A DNA stretch of 64,000 bases, taken from Cinclus cinclus. Taxonomy: Eukaryota > Chordata > Aves > Passeriformes > Cinclidae. Location: the NCBI RefSeq assembly GCF_963662255.1, contig NC_085048.1:97675729-97739728 (forward strand), in the 5' to 3' direction. Position numbers and translations under genes: made by a program. The notes beneath the pieces are model-generated. The model searched no databases. It saw only the letters and a list, made by a program, of their open reading frames with translations, and was not told the DNA's origin. Below, piece by piece: positions 23,778 through 37,889 of this stretch (within the stretch, counting starts at the first letter, position 1; each line of letters opens with the position of its first letter).

Positions 23778-26700
23778 AACTTTGAGCAGCAGAAGTGACT
23801 GAGGGGAGTGTTTAGAAGGGTTATGGGGAAAGGCTGAAACCAACAGGAAGTTTTCATCAGTGCAGTGTCTCTCACGTTGCTGGGATAACTAAGCCAGGTG
23901 AGAGAAAACAGTCTCTGTGCTCAACGTCCCTAGATACTGTGAATTACCAGGGCCAACATGGGCTTAGATTTAGGGTGTTTGTGCTTCTGCTAGTGCTTTC
24001 TGAGCCTGCACTGATTTCCCAGTTGTGTGATCTGGTTTATGTGTTGTTTGGACCCGACATAGTTTGTGATGTGTCAAGCCTCTTTCAGGCAGCTCAGATG
24101 CTTTGGTTTGTCCCTTCTACCAATAATCTTACATCCTCCACTATTTCCTGGTAACCTGACAGATTCCTGGAAACCTTGGCTTCCAAGACAAGAGTGCCTC
24201 TTCATTTTGTGTGTGGTGAACCTGGCATTCTGGGGTGCGCACAAGATGGGCAACACCTCATAAACGTAGGAGGCTTCCTTTGCACATGCAGTGGGTGCTG
24301 CTTTTTTGTGTGCAGATTTTAAGAGTTATGCCATAGGTGTGTGCCTGGAAGAAAACCAATTTCAACTTCAGAGAATACTTTGGGACTGAACTATCTCTGT
24401 CTGAGAGAAGTGGTGACAGACCGGCTTGTCACCAGCAAATGTCCTGACAGGGACAGTGTTGGCAAGGGCAGGGATTCCTCCCAGCAAACCATGTGAACCA
24501 TGTGAGAGGCTGAGGAAGAGCCAACAAAAAGCATGAGGTAGCTGTTATTCCTGTTAGCTGGTTTATTTCTCAGTGTAAGAAGCCCATGTTTACCTATGGT
24601 ATCTACACAGCACCTCTGTGTGTTTCATTGTGGCAACAAAAAAGTGACACAAGGACGTGCCCCTTTTCCCCTTCCCCTGGGCATAAAGGGAAATCAAAGC
24701 TGGAAAACAGGTCCCAGTTGCCTGAGAGGTATTCCTGCCCTTCAGTGGCTCCCTGGGACTGGCCCAGGTTAAATATACATGTGACTGTAAAAATATGAAT
24801 GAAAAGAAGTGAAACATGGTGACAGTGACTCAGACCCTGAATTGTCTCTGTGAAGGGTAGGATAAAGGATGACTGACTTGTTTGGGTGCAGTCCCATCTG
24901 TCTGCAGCAGTGGGAATGGGACTGCAGTTAGTTCACTGAGTGAATTGCACATCCCCAGAGACCTGGGTGGATCCAACAGTGGATAGTGAGAGCATCCATG
25001 ACAGTTTATTCTCTTTGGAATCTCTAAGACTGCTCTCATAGTGAAAGCACCTTTCTTACACATTGATGGTGCTTCTGCTGCCTTCTTCAGTGGGGACTGG
25101 TTTGGGTCTCCCAAGAAACAGCAACATGTGCCAAGGACTTGGCTTGTGCCCAGGTTCACACATTCCCAAGCCTACACCCAAACTGCCGTGTTCCCTTTGC
25201 AGTGTCCATCTGCCCCATATTTGCTTCTCTCTTCTTTGGTGCCTCTTGGCTCCTCCACAGTCATGGCATATCTGGCCCTTAAAACATTGAGCCCTAAAAA
25301 CCTGCTGGAATAGTTAAAATACAGCACTGGAATGCCATGCTCAGCAGAATACCTGGTTTTGCCTGTTTTGTTCTTCACCTGTGTGTTCTTTAGGTTCTTC
25401 TGTGTGCCTTTAGGAAAGAGCTGTTTGTGTATTCAGCGTTAGCTGTGGCTGTTAAATACCGTCTTTGCATTTCTCAATTAGCTTGACAAATTCTTGTCCT
25501 TAAGATGAGTTTGCCACAGCAGGGTCTGCCAGAGCACAAACCCAGCAGCAGCAGGCACTGCTGGAAGCTGCTGCTGCCCCAGGTGATGCAGACACTCGAT
25601 TCTACGGGCGATACTTGGCAGAGATCAGTTTTGTTATCAAATATAAGGCATCCAGGATGACTGTTAGGTTTCATCTGATCACAAGGCAGGCTTTTATTAA
25701 TCCCTTATCAATGTAGTGCTTTTGATTGAAATCTGTCTCTCTCTCTTTCTGTGTTCTCCCCCTTTTTCCTTGCTGGACATAAAAGACAATGGAAGGGATA
25801 GGGCCAAACTGCTCTTCTGCAGACAAGAAGCCAATTGTGTAAAAACAACATGTCATTCAAGAGCACAGGAGACTGAGGACAGTAACAGGAGCATGAATAT
25901 ACAAAAGTGCCTACTGTTAAGGCCACAGCTTTAAGTGTTTAAATTCAAATCACATTTCCATTTGAGGTTCGAATTTATGGCAAGAACATACACACAAGGG
26001 TTTCAGTGTTCTAAATAAATCTCATCTGACTTCTCAGGGTATTCCTCATGGCAGCACATCAGAGATGAGTGCAAGGGAGACTTGCTTTCCTTGCTCTATG
26101 AAGCAAAAATATTGAAGTAGGTTATTTTGGTTTGGTTTGGGTTTGTGTGCTCTGTGTTAGTAAATAAGGCAGCCTGTCATATCTAGGCTCTGGTTTTCTG
26201 ATTGTGAGGTTAGTCCTTGGCTTGAAATGCTGTTGTTCTTGGACCTTTGCCTTGAGCTGAAGGGCTCATATGTGTGGAGGAAGAGGAGGAACCAAGCTAA
26301 AAATAAACTGGAACAAAACTCTGCTTATTGCCATGGAGTAGATAATGTTTTCTTAGATATCTCGGCAGTCCTGTCCTTGCAGGCAGTGTGGACTGGCAGT
26401 CTGCTTTCACCACATGCAAGGTGTGATTATCTGTATCCCATATCAGCTTCCTCATATTTTGCTCTGTGCTCTGTATCTAATATTTTGCTCATGCTGGTCA
26501 CAGCAACAGCAAGAGAAACAGGCTCCACTTTCCATTACACATCAAACATGGAGCATTTGCACTGTAAATGTAAGAGGCAGGTCAAGTTCCTTCTCTCTTT
26601 TGTGTTCCTCAGTGTCACCCTGTAGTGTCTGCTCCTGCCACAGCCCTGAACTGATGGAAGATGCTGAGAGCTGCAGGGACTGCAGCACAAAATACCTGTG

Positions 26701-28427
26701 TGTTCACAGAACCTAGATCAAAATACCTGTGTGTTCACAGAACCTGGATCAAAAGCACTCTCTGTCTCCCTTTGTGGAGAAGCACTGAAGGCAGGGAAGG
26801 AAGGACTTCTGTACCAAGGACCACAGCACTCTCTGTGACAGGACTTGGTACACGCAGGAGCTGACCAGATGTTAGATTTTTTATGGAAGTCACGAGAATA
26901 TCCCCAATTACATCAGATGAGCTGCAAACTAGACGTGAGGCAACTGCCATTAGTCAGAATGTAGAAGAAAACTTCTGTTGGATGGGACGTTCCCTCCTTG
27001 CCCACTTTCAGGCTTTGAGTACATGACCCTAAACCCTCACCTATGAAACCCTGTTCATGCTGTGTGCTTGGCTAAGATTGACTCAGTGCACAAATTGCCC
27101 TGTTCAATACAGATGCCAGAGAGACAGGTAAAATATTCATATGTTCAAATATTTTCCATGAAAATCTCCCAGCTGAGGTTATCTTTGACCAGTACATCAA
27201 CATCTGCCATCACACAGATAAACAGTGACCAAGGAAAGATCACAGAGGCCACATGCTCTGCCTGCCCAGCAGCAAGCCTCCTCTTGCACTGATAAAACAT
27301 TCCTGCAGCCTTACAAGTTCAAAGAAATGGATAAAGGGCTTCTATCAGCAATGTGGTTTTAGTCAGATTGTTGTGAATAGTTTATGCACAGTATCACAAG
27401 GTGCTCAGTTTCTGAAATATCCATACAAGCAGAATATAATTTAAAGTTTGGGTTTAGTGTCACAGTACTGAGGCAGGGTGCATTTTTAGACATTTTAGAA
27501 ACCAGTCCATAATAATATTTCTGTGTGTGAGTAAAACAGAGCACTGGTGATGCCTCTGGTGTCCTTTCCCAACACACACTGCCTGTGCTCAGTGGGCCAG
27601 TGGCTGTCTCTTGAGGATGAAACCAGGGTATCTGCATGGAAAATTCCCAGGTCTGGCACTCGAGTTTGGTTATATTATTAGCACACCCTGTTTCTTCTTT
27701 CAGGGCAGGTAATTGAGAAGCTGCAGCAGAGCTATCTTTTCCTGAATCCCCAAAACCATGGAGGTCCCTTTTCCTTTGCAGCAGTAATTGGGAACGTGTA
27801 GTCAGATTGCCTCTGGGAGTGGTAAGTTATTAAAAATCAGGCACTTGAGTACTGGTTTTGTGAGCTGGAACGATGGTAAAGAGCTGACAGGCAAGTCCCT
27901 TGTGCAGAAACCTCAGGCTGGGCACGACCTATTGCCAAATGCAGCTGTGTGGTGCTTCAAGTGTCTTTTTTTGAAGTTCTCTTCATCACTAGGAAAGGGG
28001 CTTGTGCACCCAAAGGGATGGATAATTTTCTTCCTGTGTGGGCAATTGTTTTAGTAAAGGTTGCAATCACTTCTTACAATCTTTGTCTCATTTAGTGGGG
28101 AACAGTAATTTTAGTGTCATGTGGGTCGTGAAGTGCAGGAAATGTCCATCTGCACCACAGTCTGGGGCCTGTGCCTTCCCTCTCTAGGAAATAGGTGCTG
28201 AAACACCCTCTACCATCACTTTTTTCAACAATTAAGGCATTCTCTTTTTCTCTTCCTAGTACATTTAGTACCTCACAGATTACTAACCCTTAAATCTCTT
28301 TCCTCCCCTTGGCTAACATGCATTTCATCCATGCTGGTTGCAGTAGGAGTGGGATGGCCAGGTGGAGCTCCCACATCAGCTCCATCCCTGCAGCCACTGG
28401 AAATTCAGGTTGTGTAGACAGTGTCCT
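23778..28427. other. Intergenic, no gene recognised
   Basis: Unique sequence with the 31-base duplication near 26.7 kb. The 132-residue open frame at 26227-26625 has no family features. No RNA gene or further mobile element was recognised. Confidence 0.65.
26688..26753 (+). repeat. 31-base tandem duplication
   Basis: Two adjacent copies of a 31-base unit, each starting CAAAATACCTGTGTGTTCAC (26688 and 26719), differ at one base (CCTAGATC versus CCTGGATC). A recent local duplication is likely. Confidence 0.9.
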
Positions 28428-28765
28428 CATAGAATTATGGAATGTCCTGAGCTGGAAGTGACCCACAAGGACAGCTGAGTCCAGCTCGTGGCCTTGCACA
28501 GAACACCCCAGGAGTCACAGCATGTGCCTGAGAGCATTGTCCAAACCCTTCTTGAACTCTGTCAGGCTTGGTGCTGTGACCACTGCCCTGGGGAGCCTGT
28601 TCCAGTGCCCAGCCACCCTGTGGGTGATGAACCTTTTCCTCATATCCAACCTAAACCTCCCACAACACAGCTTCAGGCCATTCCCTTGGCTCCTGTCCCT
28701 GGTCACCAGAGAAAAGAGATCAGTGCCTGCCCCTCTGCTTCCCCTCATGAGGAAGTTATGTTGAC
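28428..28765 (-). mobile_element. CR1 LINE, 5'-truncated copy
   Basis: Read on the minus strand, this encodes a stretch typical of the C-terminal end of the CR1 ORF2 reverse-transcriptase polyprotein, including FSLVTRDRSQGNGLKL, RFRLDMRKRF and GHWNRLPRAVVTAPSL. After a stop codon near 28515 it continues into the CR1 3' untranslated region and ends with the plus-strand motif CATAGAATTATGG at 28428. The coding part is open for about 80 residues, but the 5' end and all catalytic motifs are missing, so the copy is dead. Severe 5' truncation is normal for CR1. Confidence 0.88.
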
Positions 28766-31700
28766 CTGGGATAACTCTCATAAGACTCATCTGGATGCAA
28801 TATGACTCATATGACTTCCTCTGCGTTATGGAAACAGAACAGAGAGCTTTTTCAAAATGTAACAACCACACTTTCTCATGTCCCATACTTTGCAATATTC
28901 AAACCAATTATCACATCAGTAAAAACATGAAAAACAGTTTCACTGTTACAGTCATTATTGAGAATACATGGCTGAGTTGTTGAAAATGTGCTATCTACAT
29001 CTACAAACATCCTAGGGAGTGCCAAAAGACTTTACTTAAAAGAGTCTTGTCTTTTTTAAGCAACCACAGTGTTAGAAATAACCACAATGGTGATAAACAA
29101 GTGTACTTGCTTCTGTGGTCATGGCTCAAATTGTGTTTTCAAGATGAATGTCTGAATGTTATCAGACTGATACAGATTTTAAATCTGTACTGTCATGAGC
29201 GTGAATGAGGTTTGCCTTAGCAGCTGGGAAAACATATTTAAAGCTGGGAATAAATTAATATGAATAAGAGGATGTGTGGGGAGCTGTTTAATACTGCTAG
29301 GAGCAGAAAGACCTTTTTTTTCAGTTAATAAAAACAAACTATTTGCATCCACATTTTAAGAAATGAACCTAGGAATGACTGATGGCTGTTGTATAGGTGT
29401 TTTTATTAGTAGGATTTTGTCAGCAAAGACCACAGTAGAGACAGCACTTGTAATGACAAAACTTACCTTCTTCCTAGAGAGACAAAATTCCCCCAGTGAA
29501 TGTGATTCATACAGTAAAAAGACTCTACTGCCACTGTTGGGTCTGCAAGTGCTGGTGGCTTATTTTGCCACTGTTGTTTCATCAGTGGAAGAGCATTTTT
29601 CTTGTCCTTGTGACTCCACATTTGGTTTCAAAGTGAAGCCTTCACCTGAGCAGCCTGGAGGTAGCTGTGTGGAACAGCTGTATGGTCACATAACTGGGAG
29701 GAAAATATCCCTGCCCTGGGTCTGGAATATTATTTCAGATGCAATAAAGCATTAAGCCTTGATTTAGTTTTAAAACTTAATGAAACACCACTACACAGGT
29801 GTTTCAGGAGCCCTGCTGGCTTCCCTTGCTTTTCATAAAGTTGCTAAACAATCTTCTGCTGTGTTTTGGTTTCATTCTCAGGGGAAAAGTTTACCCTTTT
29901 GTTTCTTTATAGCTTGCTAAATGCTGACAGCCAGCACAACATTGTTCAAGACATAGGAAAAGGGAAAAGACAGCAGGAAAAGAACTCAGAGGAAACATAA
30001 TGGAGAATGTACCCACCAAGGTAACCAGAAAGCATCTCTAAGCACCAAAATCAGGGGACTTGCATCAGTCTGATGTTTCATGGAAAAATAAAATGAAGCT
30101 AATTTACACTGATGACTTAATTGCATTTCTGCAGAGTCCAACTGTGAAGTTCCCATTTGCCATCAAGTTCAGCATCTTGGATTTGTACATGTGACATCCC
30201 CTGAAAAGAGAGGGGCTCTGGTAAGGCACAGCAAGGCCAGCCTTGTTTCTCTCAGTGAGCTCCCAGGCTGTTGTTTCCCATCACACTCTCAGTGGTGCTG
30301 AAAGCCGAGGCTGTGGTGGCTCAGGGCTGCTGAAAGCAAGCCCGATGCACATCGATAGTGTTGATGTTATGCCTGGTTTGTCACATGCAAGGGACTCTGC
30401 CCTGCCCGTCCCTGCATCAAAACAGGCTCGCAGAGTGACATTACGGGGCTCTTTTTCAGACCCCTTCATCCATGGAAGGAGTAAGCAAAAGAAGCTGGGA
30501 GACAGATGTGCAGCTGATGCAAACACAAATCTTCCTAATGAGCTCAGTGGAGCTGAACCAGTTCCATCAGCAGAAGAAATTTTCCTTTTTTCCCAGGTCA
30601 GAAATGGTGACCTGCATCTCGGCTCAGCCATGCCCAGCCTGAGTGCTGTCATTTGCTCCCAGGAACATATTCTGTATATCTGCACACACAACATATCTGT
30701 ATTTTCAGAAAGGGGTGGTAAAGGCCCAAGGGAGGAGCTGAAGGCACAGAGCTGGACAGTGTTATTGATTAACCACCTTGGTGGCTGCTGGGTTTCTTCT
30801 TGGGTGGCTTGGTTTGACAAAGGGTGAGGCACTGATTTGGTGTCCTTCTGTAGGGCAAGGATGCATTGTATCAGCCAGCAAAAGCCTGGATATGTGTAAT
30901 CCTTTACAGCTCATCCATCCCCTCTTTAGCAGACACTTTGCTTTTCTATTATAGGGGATAATAAAGAAATATATTTATATTTTTGCATCATCAGCAACAT
31001 CAAAGCATAAGGGACTTCCTGACAAACTGAAAAATCTGATTGCAAAAACAAGCAAAAAGACGTCTCCAGCAGTGAAAACTGAGGGTTCTACTTTTAACTT
31101 TCACCACATTTTTAAACAGCAGCTGTAATTGCATCCAGTTTGAGATCATTGCCATAATTAATTTTAATTAAAGTGCACTTAACTTAAACCTTGTGAAGGT
31201 TTCTTTTGTGTCCTTATACAGCACCAATATTCACATGTGAGAGGACATCACTCACATGCAATTTTGCAGTTTGATGTTGACTCACACAGCACCTGCCAGC
31301 TTAGCCATGCTTTGAAAATTCAAAATATGCTCCTGCAAGCAGGTTGTTGTGGATGCCAATACAATGATTACATAAACAGAGGAACTGACTGTCATGTGTA
31401 AATACAATTTTGTAAATACCACATCACACGTGTCCTTGCACATGCTGGTAGGTTTTTATGGCATGCAGGAATTGACTTTGCTGTGCCCTCATCAATCTAT
31501 TCCATGTGATGATCTCAGTTTGAGGTGATGATGTGCTGTGGACAGGGATTTGATCCACGCTTCCAAAATCTTTGTAACTCTGGCTGTTTGAGTGACAAAT
31601 GAATCTTCTGCTCCCCCAAACTGGAGCCAGCCCCAGCTGCTGTGTCGTTCACTTTTGGGAAGCTGTGAAAAACAATGAGTGCAGCTACAACTGACTTGAG

Positions 31701-34700
31701 AGTCAGAAACGTTTGGTATAGAAATAAAAGTGTGCCTGGAAGAACAGGAGAGGCCATCTTAATACTTAATTGGTTTTATTCTCACTATACATTCCTTTGG
31801 CAACTGCCTGCAGGGTTGAAGCAAGTGATATTATGACCTTCAGATCTCATATAAAGAGATTCTGACACAGAAATCAGAAAACCAGCAAGTGAATAAAGCT
31901 GTGACACTATTCATTAGCTTACGAAAATATCATTTGGATTTAATAGAAAATTAAACAGAAGCATTTCTTGCATGTATTTGAAACAAATGTATGGAGAATG
32001 TAAATTATTTACCATACAAATCTCCATATAAGCAGGTCCCTGTGTTTAGGTAAGGCTGGGAATAGTATTAACTGAAAAAATGTTGATTGAAAGTTGCTTG
32101 TCTGCCTGAAATTTGTTGCCACCTTGAATTAGTATTCCTCATGGTAAGTGCTTGTCAAAGCACATGGCCAGTAAATAACACGGGTGGTGTAAACACAGCT
32201 ATGTGATCAGGAAGTTAAAAAAGGTTTGCTAATGCCTTTTGGGGGGGAGCTTCCTGTTTCCGAGATGAAGAGTTTTCCTGCCCAGAACACTCTCAGATAT
32301 CTGTACGAGCCCGTGTTGGCTCAGCCAACAGTTCACCTCTGTTCTGCAGATCTTAGCCACAGGAATCGTTTCCAGTTCCGCTTCCCTATTGCCTCCCATT
32401 CTCAAAGGGGAACGGGTGCCACCAGGAATACCCAGCGTTACTATTGTTGTTGCTAAACCAAATGAGAATGAAGTTGAAAAAGCTCTTGAATGGCCTCCTG
32501 GAAGCCAGTGTTTAACTCCTGGTGTTGGGATGAAAACCACAGGTTTTCTTATACCCTGGGAAGGATCCAACACTAGTCTGCATCAGAATTGCTGAACAGA
32601 CTGGACTTTGAGATTGAGCCAGGGGATTAATTCCTACTTTCCTGTCACAGCCTCCTTCCTCTTGAAGGTGGAAAATGAGCCAAAACCCCTTAAAGCAGTG
32701 TGTTTGGCCTTTGCTGTTGGCTGCCAGGGTCCTGAGTGCACCCACTGACAGGCTCCTGGAATCCCCACGCACCCCATTCCCACCCCTGGCTGCTCCTCAT
32801 GTCCATCTGGTCATAGATCCAGTGCTAGGTCACCTCACCTGCCACCAAGCTGCCCCCTGGCATGGCCACCTGCCTCCATCTCTTGGGCAATCCATCCATC
32901 CATCCTAGCTCCCCTCTGTTAAAGGGCAAAAATTTGTTCTGGACTAAAATACTTTATTGTCAGTATGCTCAGGGAGCTGGCCAGCCTTTGTCATACAGAG
33001 ATGGTCTTTACAAAGAGAGATGCTGGAATTTCGTACAGGGAGCAGGGTGACCTCTCCTTGACTGCTATTGAATTATAGGGAGGCAAACAAGTAAACCAGG
33101 GTCAGGACAAAAGGAGGTGGTGCTCCACAGAAGCAGTGGTGGAGCTTAGGACCTCAGGAAGTCTTTTCCAAAGGTTGGTGTTTGCTTGGTGTTTCACGAG
33201 TTCAAAGGGAAGATGGCAAAGTGCCTGGAGGGGAGGCCCTTTGGTTACTGAATGACAAAGTACAGCAGGCTCGGGAAGCCCCTGAGCAGAACGTAAGGAG
33301 AGAATGATAGGGACAGAAGGATCACGTTACACCTGTGCTGCTCCTGCCCTCCCCTCGCCGTCCACCTCTGGCTATGGCTGGGTACAGAATGATGGGCCAG
33401 AAGGGTCTTTGTCTGGAGTGACCAGGGCCACTTTGTCACCTCGTTGGTGGCCTTCAGGAACGCAACACAGCCTCTGAATGATGGTTCACACAGATCACCT
33501 CTTGCTGAGGTCCTGCCTCTGCAGAGGACAAATTATTGCATTTCCATAATTAATGATTTCATCTTCAGAACAGGAGGGTTTGGGGCAACACTGCTGCATT
33601 CTTGTGTGGATCCTTGGCAACAAGAAGTGCTTTTTTGGTGATCAATTTGGATGGAGTGCCTTATTGGTGGCTCAAACCTGTGCATATAGGAACAGTGAAT
33701 AGCACCAAAAATAAGTTTTAACATTATTTGACTGACTTTTTTCTTAAACATTAAGTAAACTCATCATCTTAATTAAGTAGAAGTGATCTTTCAAAGTTAA
33801 CAGAGCAAAATTGCATTTTGCTGGGGGACGTAGTTGTAGATCTATGATCAAAGTTCTACATGAAAGACTAGCCCTAATACATTGTAATTTTACTCATGTG
33901 CAATGTTTGTCTATGTTAGAAGTTATGCAATATAAAGTTTAACTTACCTTTCGTGAGTTCTTACAATAATCAAATGAACCCTCAAGTAAGGAGTAGCAGT
34001 TTCTATGCTTCATTCTAATCCACTGAAGCTCCACATTTCAAGTTGCAGCAAAGAGGAAAAAACCAGCATGGTTTCATACGACTTCAGACATGCCAGTGGA
34101 ATAATTAATTTGGTCCTCTTGATGATCTTCCATGTTTCCAAGTCAAAACTGATCTGAGCAAGACATCAGAGAGAATTAAATGCAGTTTTTGTTCATTGTG
34201 ACAATTTTAAAAAATTGTTTTTCTCTCAGTCCCCTGAGTTTGTCTGATGTTTTTCTCTCAGACAAAGGGGTCAGTGCCAGAACGGATGTCAAACAACATA
34301 GCATGAAACGTTAATGATGATTTGCATTTTATTTTGTTTCTCATCATGTTTCTCATCAGGCTCCCATCTCCCCACTGCCTCTCTCGGCATGAGTGTGTGC
34401 TTTCCACGTGGGTTGGAGGCTTTCCTCCACCCCCAGGTTCTGGTCAAGGCACCTGCAATGTCTGGAGGCCTTGGGCACTCCAAGAAAGGCAAACAATGCA
34501 ATTTTGTTAATGCAACATCCTTTATGTGTAGATTAAACAGAAATTGATGGATCCCCAGCTATGGCAGAGGCTATCCCCAAGCAGATGCCAGAATGTATGA
34601 ATCCACTGGACAGCTGTAATCAGGTCCAGGCAGTAATTCCTGCCAGCTGTTGCACAGATGTGCATGTCAGAAGAATTTCTAGTTTGGGAAGGTTACAGGC

Positions 34701-37700
34701 ATCATCTAAGGAAGTCCTCCTCTCTTTGCCCACAGCACAACCCCTCCAGTGGGATGTAGTACCAGTGTCTGTTGATTTCTAAATAACTCTCCAAATCATA
34801 TGAATCTAAAGATTTTTGGTGATAAAGTGTAATGGTATACAGAAGGTGCACACCTCAGAGCCTGATTTTGATCTCAGTTACACTGTCCAGGTCGTGTTAC
34901 TGTAAATCAGGAGTGGCTTTCAGAAGAGAGATACAACAGAGAAACGAGGCAGGAAACAATGCTCTGAACATGCAGAGCTTGCAGGTTTGCCATCAGGACT
35001 GCCAGGAAGTGCAGGTGCTCTGCTGAGTGGGGTCATAGTGGTGGCTGGTTCTCTGCAGATGAGTTACAAGGGGTTTTATAGCAATTACTCCTGTCCAAGG
35101 GGAGAAAGTCCTCTAAAAGGTTCTCCAGTTACCATCCTGGGACCACAGGCTTTGGCAGTCTGGGAAAAAAGGTGCCGGAGCCTGAACTCTGGTCCCTTCT
35201 GCCTCTTTGGAAGGAGCAGGGAAAGCTCCTCATGTTGCCTTGGCAGAGGCAGTCCCTATCAAATATGGGAAATGGGAGTGCAGAAGGTGCTTTTGACTTT
35301 GTGCACCCAACTGGAGATGTTCTCACAGATTACCGAAAGGAAAGAAATTGCTCTGAGGCAGATTCTGTCATCCTAAACCAAGCAAGATGCCCACGAAAAT
35401 CCCGGAAAATTTACTCAAATGAGGATTACTGTGCTTGATCCCAGCCATTTGTCACTACTCCTCTTCACTTTGTTGTAACCCCAGATATTCTAACCTGAAC
35501 ATTGCCCATTGTTTTGCTGAACTCCATGCACACCTATAACAAAGTGGATTTATACTGAATATTTAGTATAATCTTACCATTCAAATATATATATGTATAT
35601 ACAGTTAAATTATGTGTATACAAAATATACATATATTCACACATATAAAAGGACACATACACACACATATATACAATCATCTCAGCTTCAAAAGACAAAG
35701 AAAATGTAGAGGTAGAATACAACCAGTAATTCATAGTGTTTCTGAAAGCCTTTTATGAGGGTAACCCTGAATAAGTTAAACAGTCCAGTTCAGAAACACC
35801 AGCTTGGATATTTTCAAGGGCATATGGAGAAAATTCCTTGCAATGATTACAGAGGTGTAAACTGCTGCTGAGTGGTAACCAATGCTACATGCAAATGTGG
35901 AAAATGCTTGTTAAGTGTAATGTTCAGTGATAAGTGTTTTGATTACAGTAGTTTTAGGGAAATCTGATATATGGCAGCAGCGAGATCGAAGGAATATTAA
36001 TTCCACCTTGGATCATCTCAAGCCTTGAGACTGGCAGAAGATAGAGAAAACTTTTCTCTCCTCAATAGCTCTAAGTTTTAGACAGTTCTGAGTTATGTGG
36101 GATTTTACAGGTGAAAGAAAGATCAGGACATCAAGGCTGCTATAGCCTATCAAAGTCAGAGCCACCCCACTGGCATCCCCACTGGCAGATGCAGAAGACA
36201 CACTGCCAGCTCTCCAAAACTCAACAGGCAGCTTCACTGGCCAAATCTTAATCTTGAAGTGGAAAAAGAAAGGCAAATCCTGGTCGTAAAACCACAACTT
36301 TTTCCCAAGGATGTAGGATCAATATTTGCCATTAAACTATTTTTTTTTCCGAAGACATTGGAAATAAGATGTGGAGAAATGCCTGCTGGTGAGGGGCTCC
36401 ATAGCTCAGGGATCAAGCTCACTGGGACATGGTGTTGGGTCTTCCTCCCCAGAACCAACTCTGTGCAAAGTGGCCTCTTAAAACTGGCTCTGATTACAGA
36501 TTATGCCCTGGAGGACAGTCTATGTCTCTTCCCACCCTGTTCCCTCTCTTACCTTGGATTTGAGCTCAGGAGCCCCTCATGAGGCATATCCGAGTTATCA
36601 GATGCATTTGCATCTCAACTCTAATTTTTTTATTTGCTTTTGATCTCTCATTCAGTCCTCTGCTTTTTTTTTTTTTCCCTGACAGATTCATAAGAGGCCA
36701 AAACACTTCATTTTTGAAAAGTACAAGTAGAAAGTAATATATGGAAAGGAATATACACTGCTGATTCCTGACATTTTAATGAACTCTGTGGTCTTATTCT
36801 GGCACTGAGTACCTCTGGTCAAAGCAGCCCCCTTAGGGCAATGACAGGCTCATAAATGAATCTCAGACAGCATTATTATGGATTTTCTCCATTGCATATT
36901 CAACACAGACTTGTGCTTGGTGAACAAAACAAAGGGTTGAAGGACTATCTTTAACTGGATACCAAAATTTTCTTTGTCCCAAAAGCGAGCCAACAATAAT
37001 AACCTAAGGATGGAGAGGGAGGGTGCCTGTTCTTTGGTTCCTGACTAAAACCAGCCTCAGATGGGAATCAGGACATTTTCTAGACATACATGTGCAGACA
37101 CATGATTTTTCACAGAATTGCTTTTGGTTGTTCCAACGTTCAGTGCATCCTTTATTTTATCTGCTTTTTATCAGTTTGAAAATTCCCGTTCACAAACAGA
37201 AACATCCCTGGGGAGCTTCCATCATCTGTTTGCAGCTGTATGCCATGGCAATATGAGTCTGAGAGGTGCTGTGCTGCACGTTCCTGTGCTGAGAGGGACC
37301 TGCCAGCCCTGCTTGGACTGTGGCAGCTGCCAAAGCCACCCAGCTGAAGGGGTGGAGATGCCACTCGAACACCTCAAGGGCTATTCCCCAGCAGGATGTG
37401 TCAGCCTGTGTAGAGATCTACACCCCCAGCCATTATTGGCACGACTGCCTCAGATACCTGGCACATCCATGATCCACAGGCCTAATATTGGCAAGCCAGC
37501 TGTTGGCACTTTGATAGTGAAGTAGATTAAAACCTTGGTAGTCCATGAGTGATGGATACTATGAATGTGCCTAAAAGGACTGGCTTGCAGAGAAAAGGCT
37601 TCCTACACTCAACCAGGACCATTAGTGGCATACAGTTTGCTGGCTGCAGTAAGTATGTGAGTATACCAACCAAACAAAATGCTGCATGATCATTATGCTG

Positions 37701-37889
37701 CCCTTTATCAATTGGAAGGCACCTTCCTGAATGCCACAGAGAAATGCACCAGCTGCAGTTGAATAGGCTTTCTTCCCTCCAAATAAGACCATGGCCAACA
37801 GGACATCTGAGTCCAGATTGTTTTCCAACCCCTCATCCATCTCCTGCTCTGACTCATGAGATTACACCCAGAATCAATGGACTGAAGAG
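28766..37889. other. Intergenic, no gene recognised
   Basis: Unique sequence with one AT-rich block. Two long opposed open frames (30243-30827 on + and 30281-30832 on -) lie here without recognisable domains. A segment near 33375-33432 faintly recalls a LINE 3' tail but is too weak to call. Confidence 0.65.
35585..35676 (+). repeat. AT and ATAC low-complexity block
   Basis: Alternating AT and CA/TA dinucleotides fill about 90 bases, including TATATATATG and ACACACACATATATAC. It is a degenerate microsatellite. Confidence 0.8.

Noticed and set aside
32229..32595. Opposed open frames of 114 and 68 residues
   Set aside because: Protein-like in texture but without recognisable motifs or splice context; left as chance frames.
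33375..33432. Faint resemblance to a LINE 3' tail
   Set aside because: The match is short and degenerate, without the tandem terminal motif that supports the other CR1 calls.
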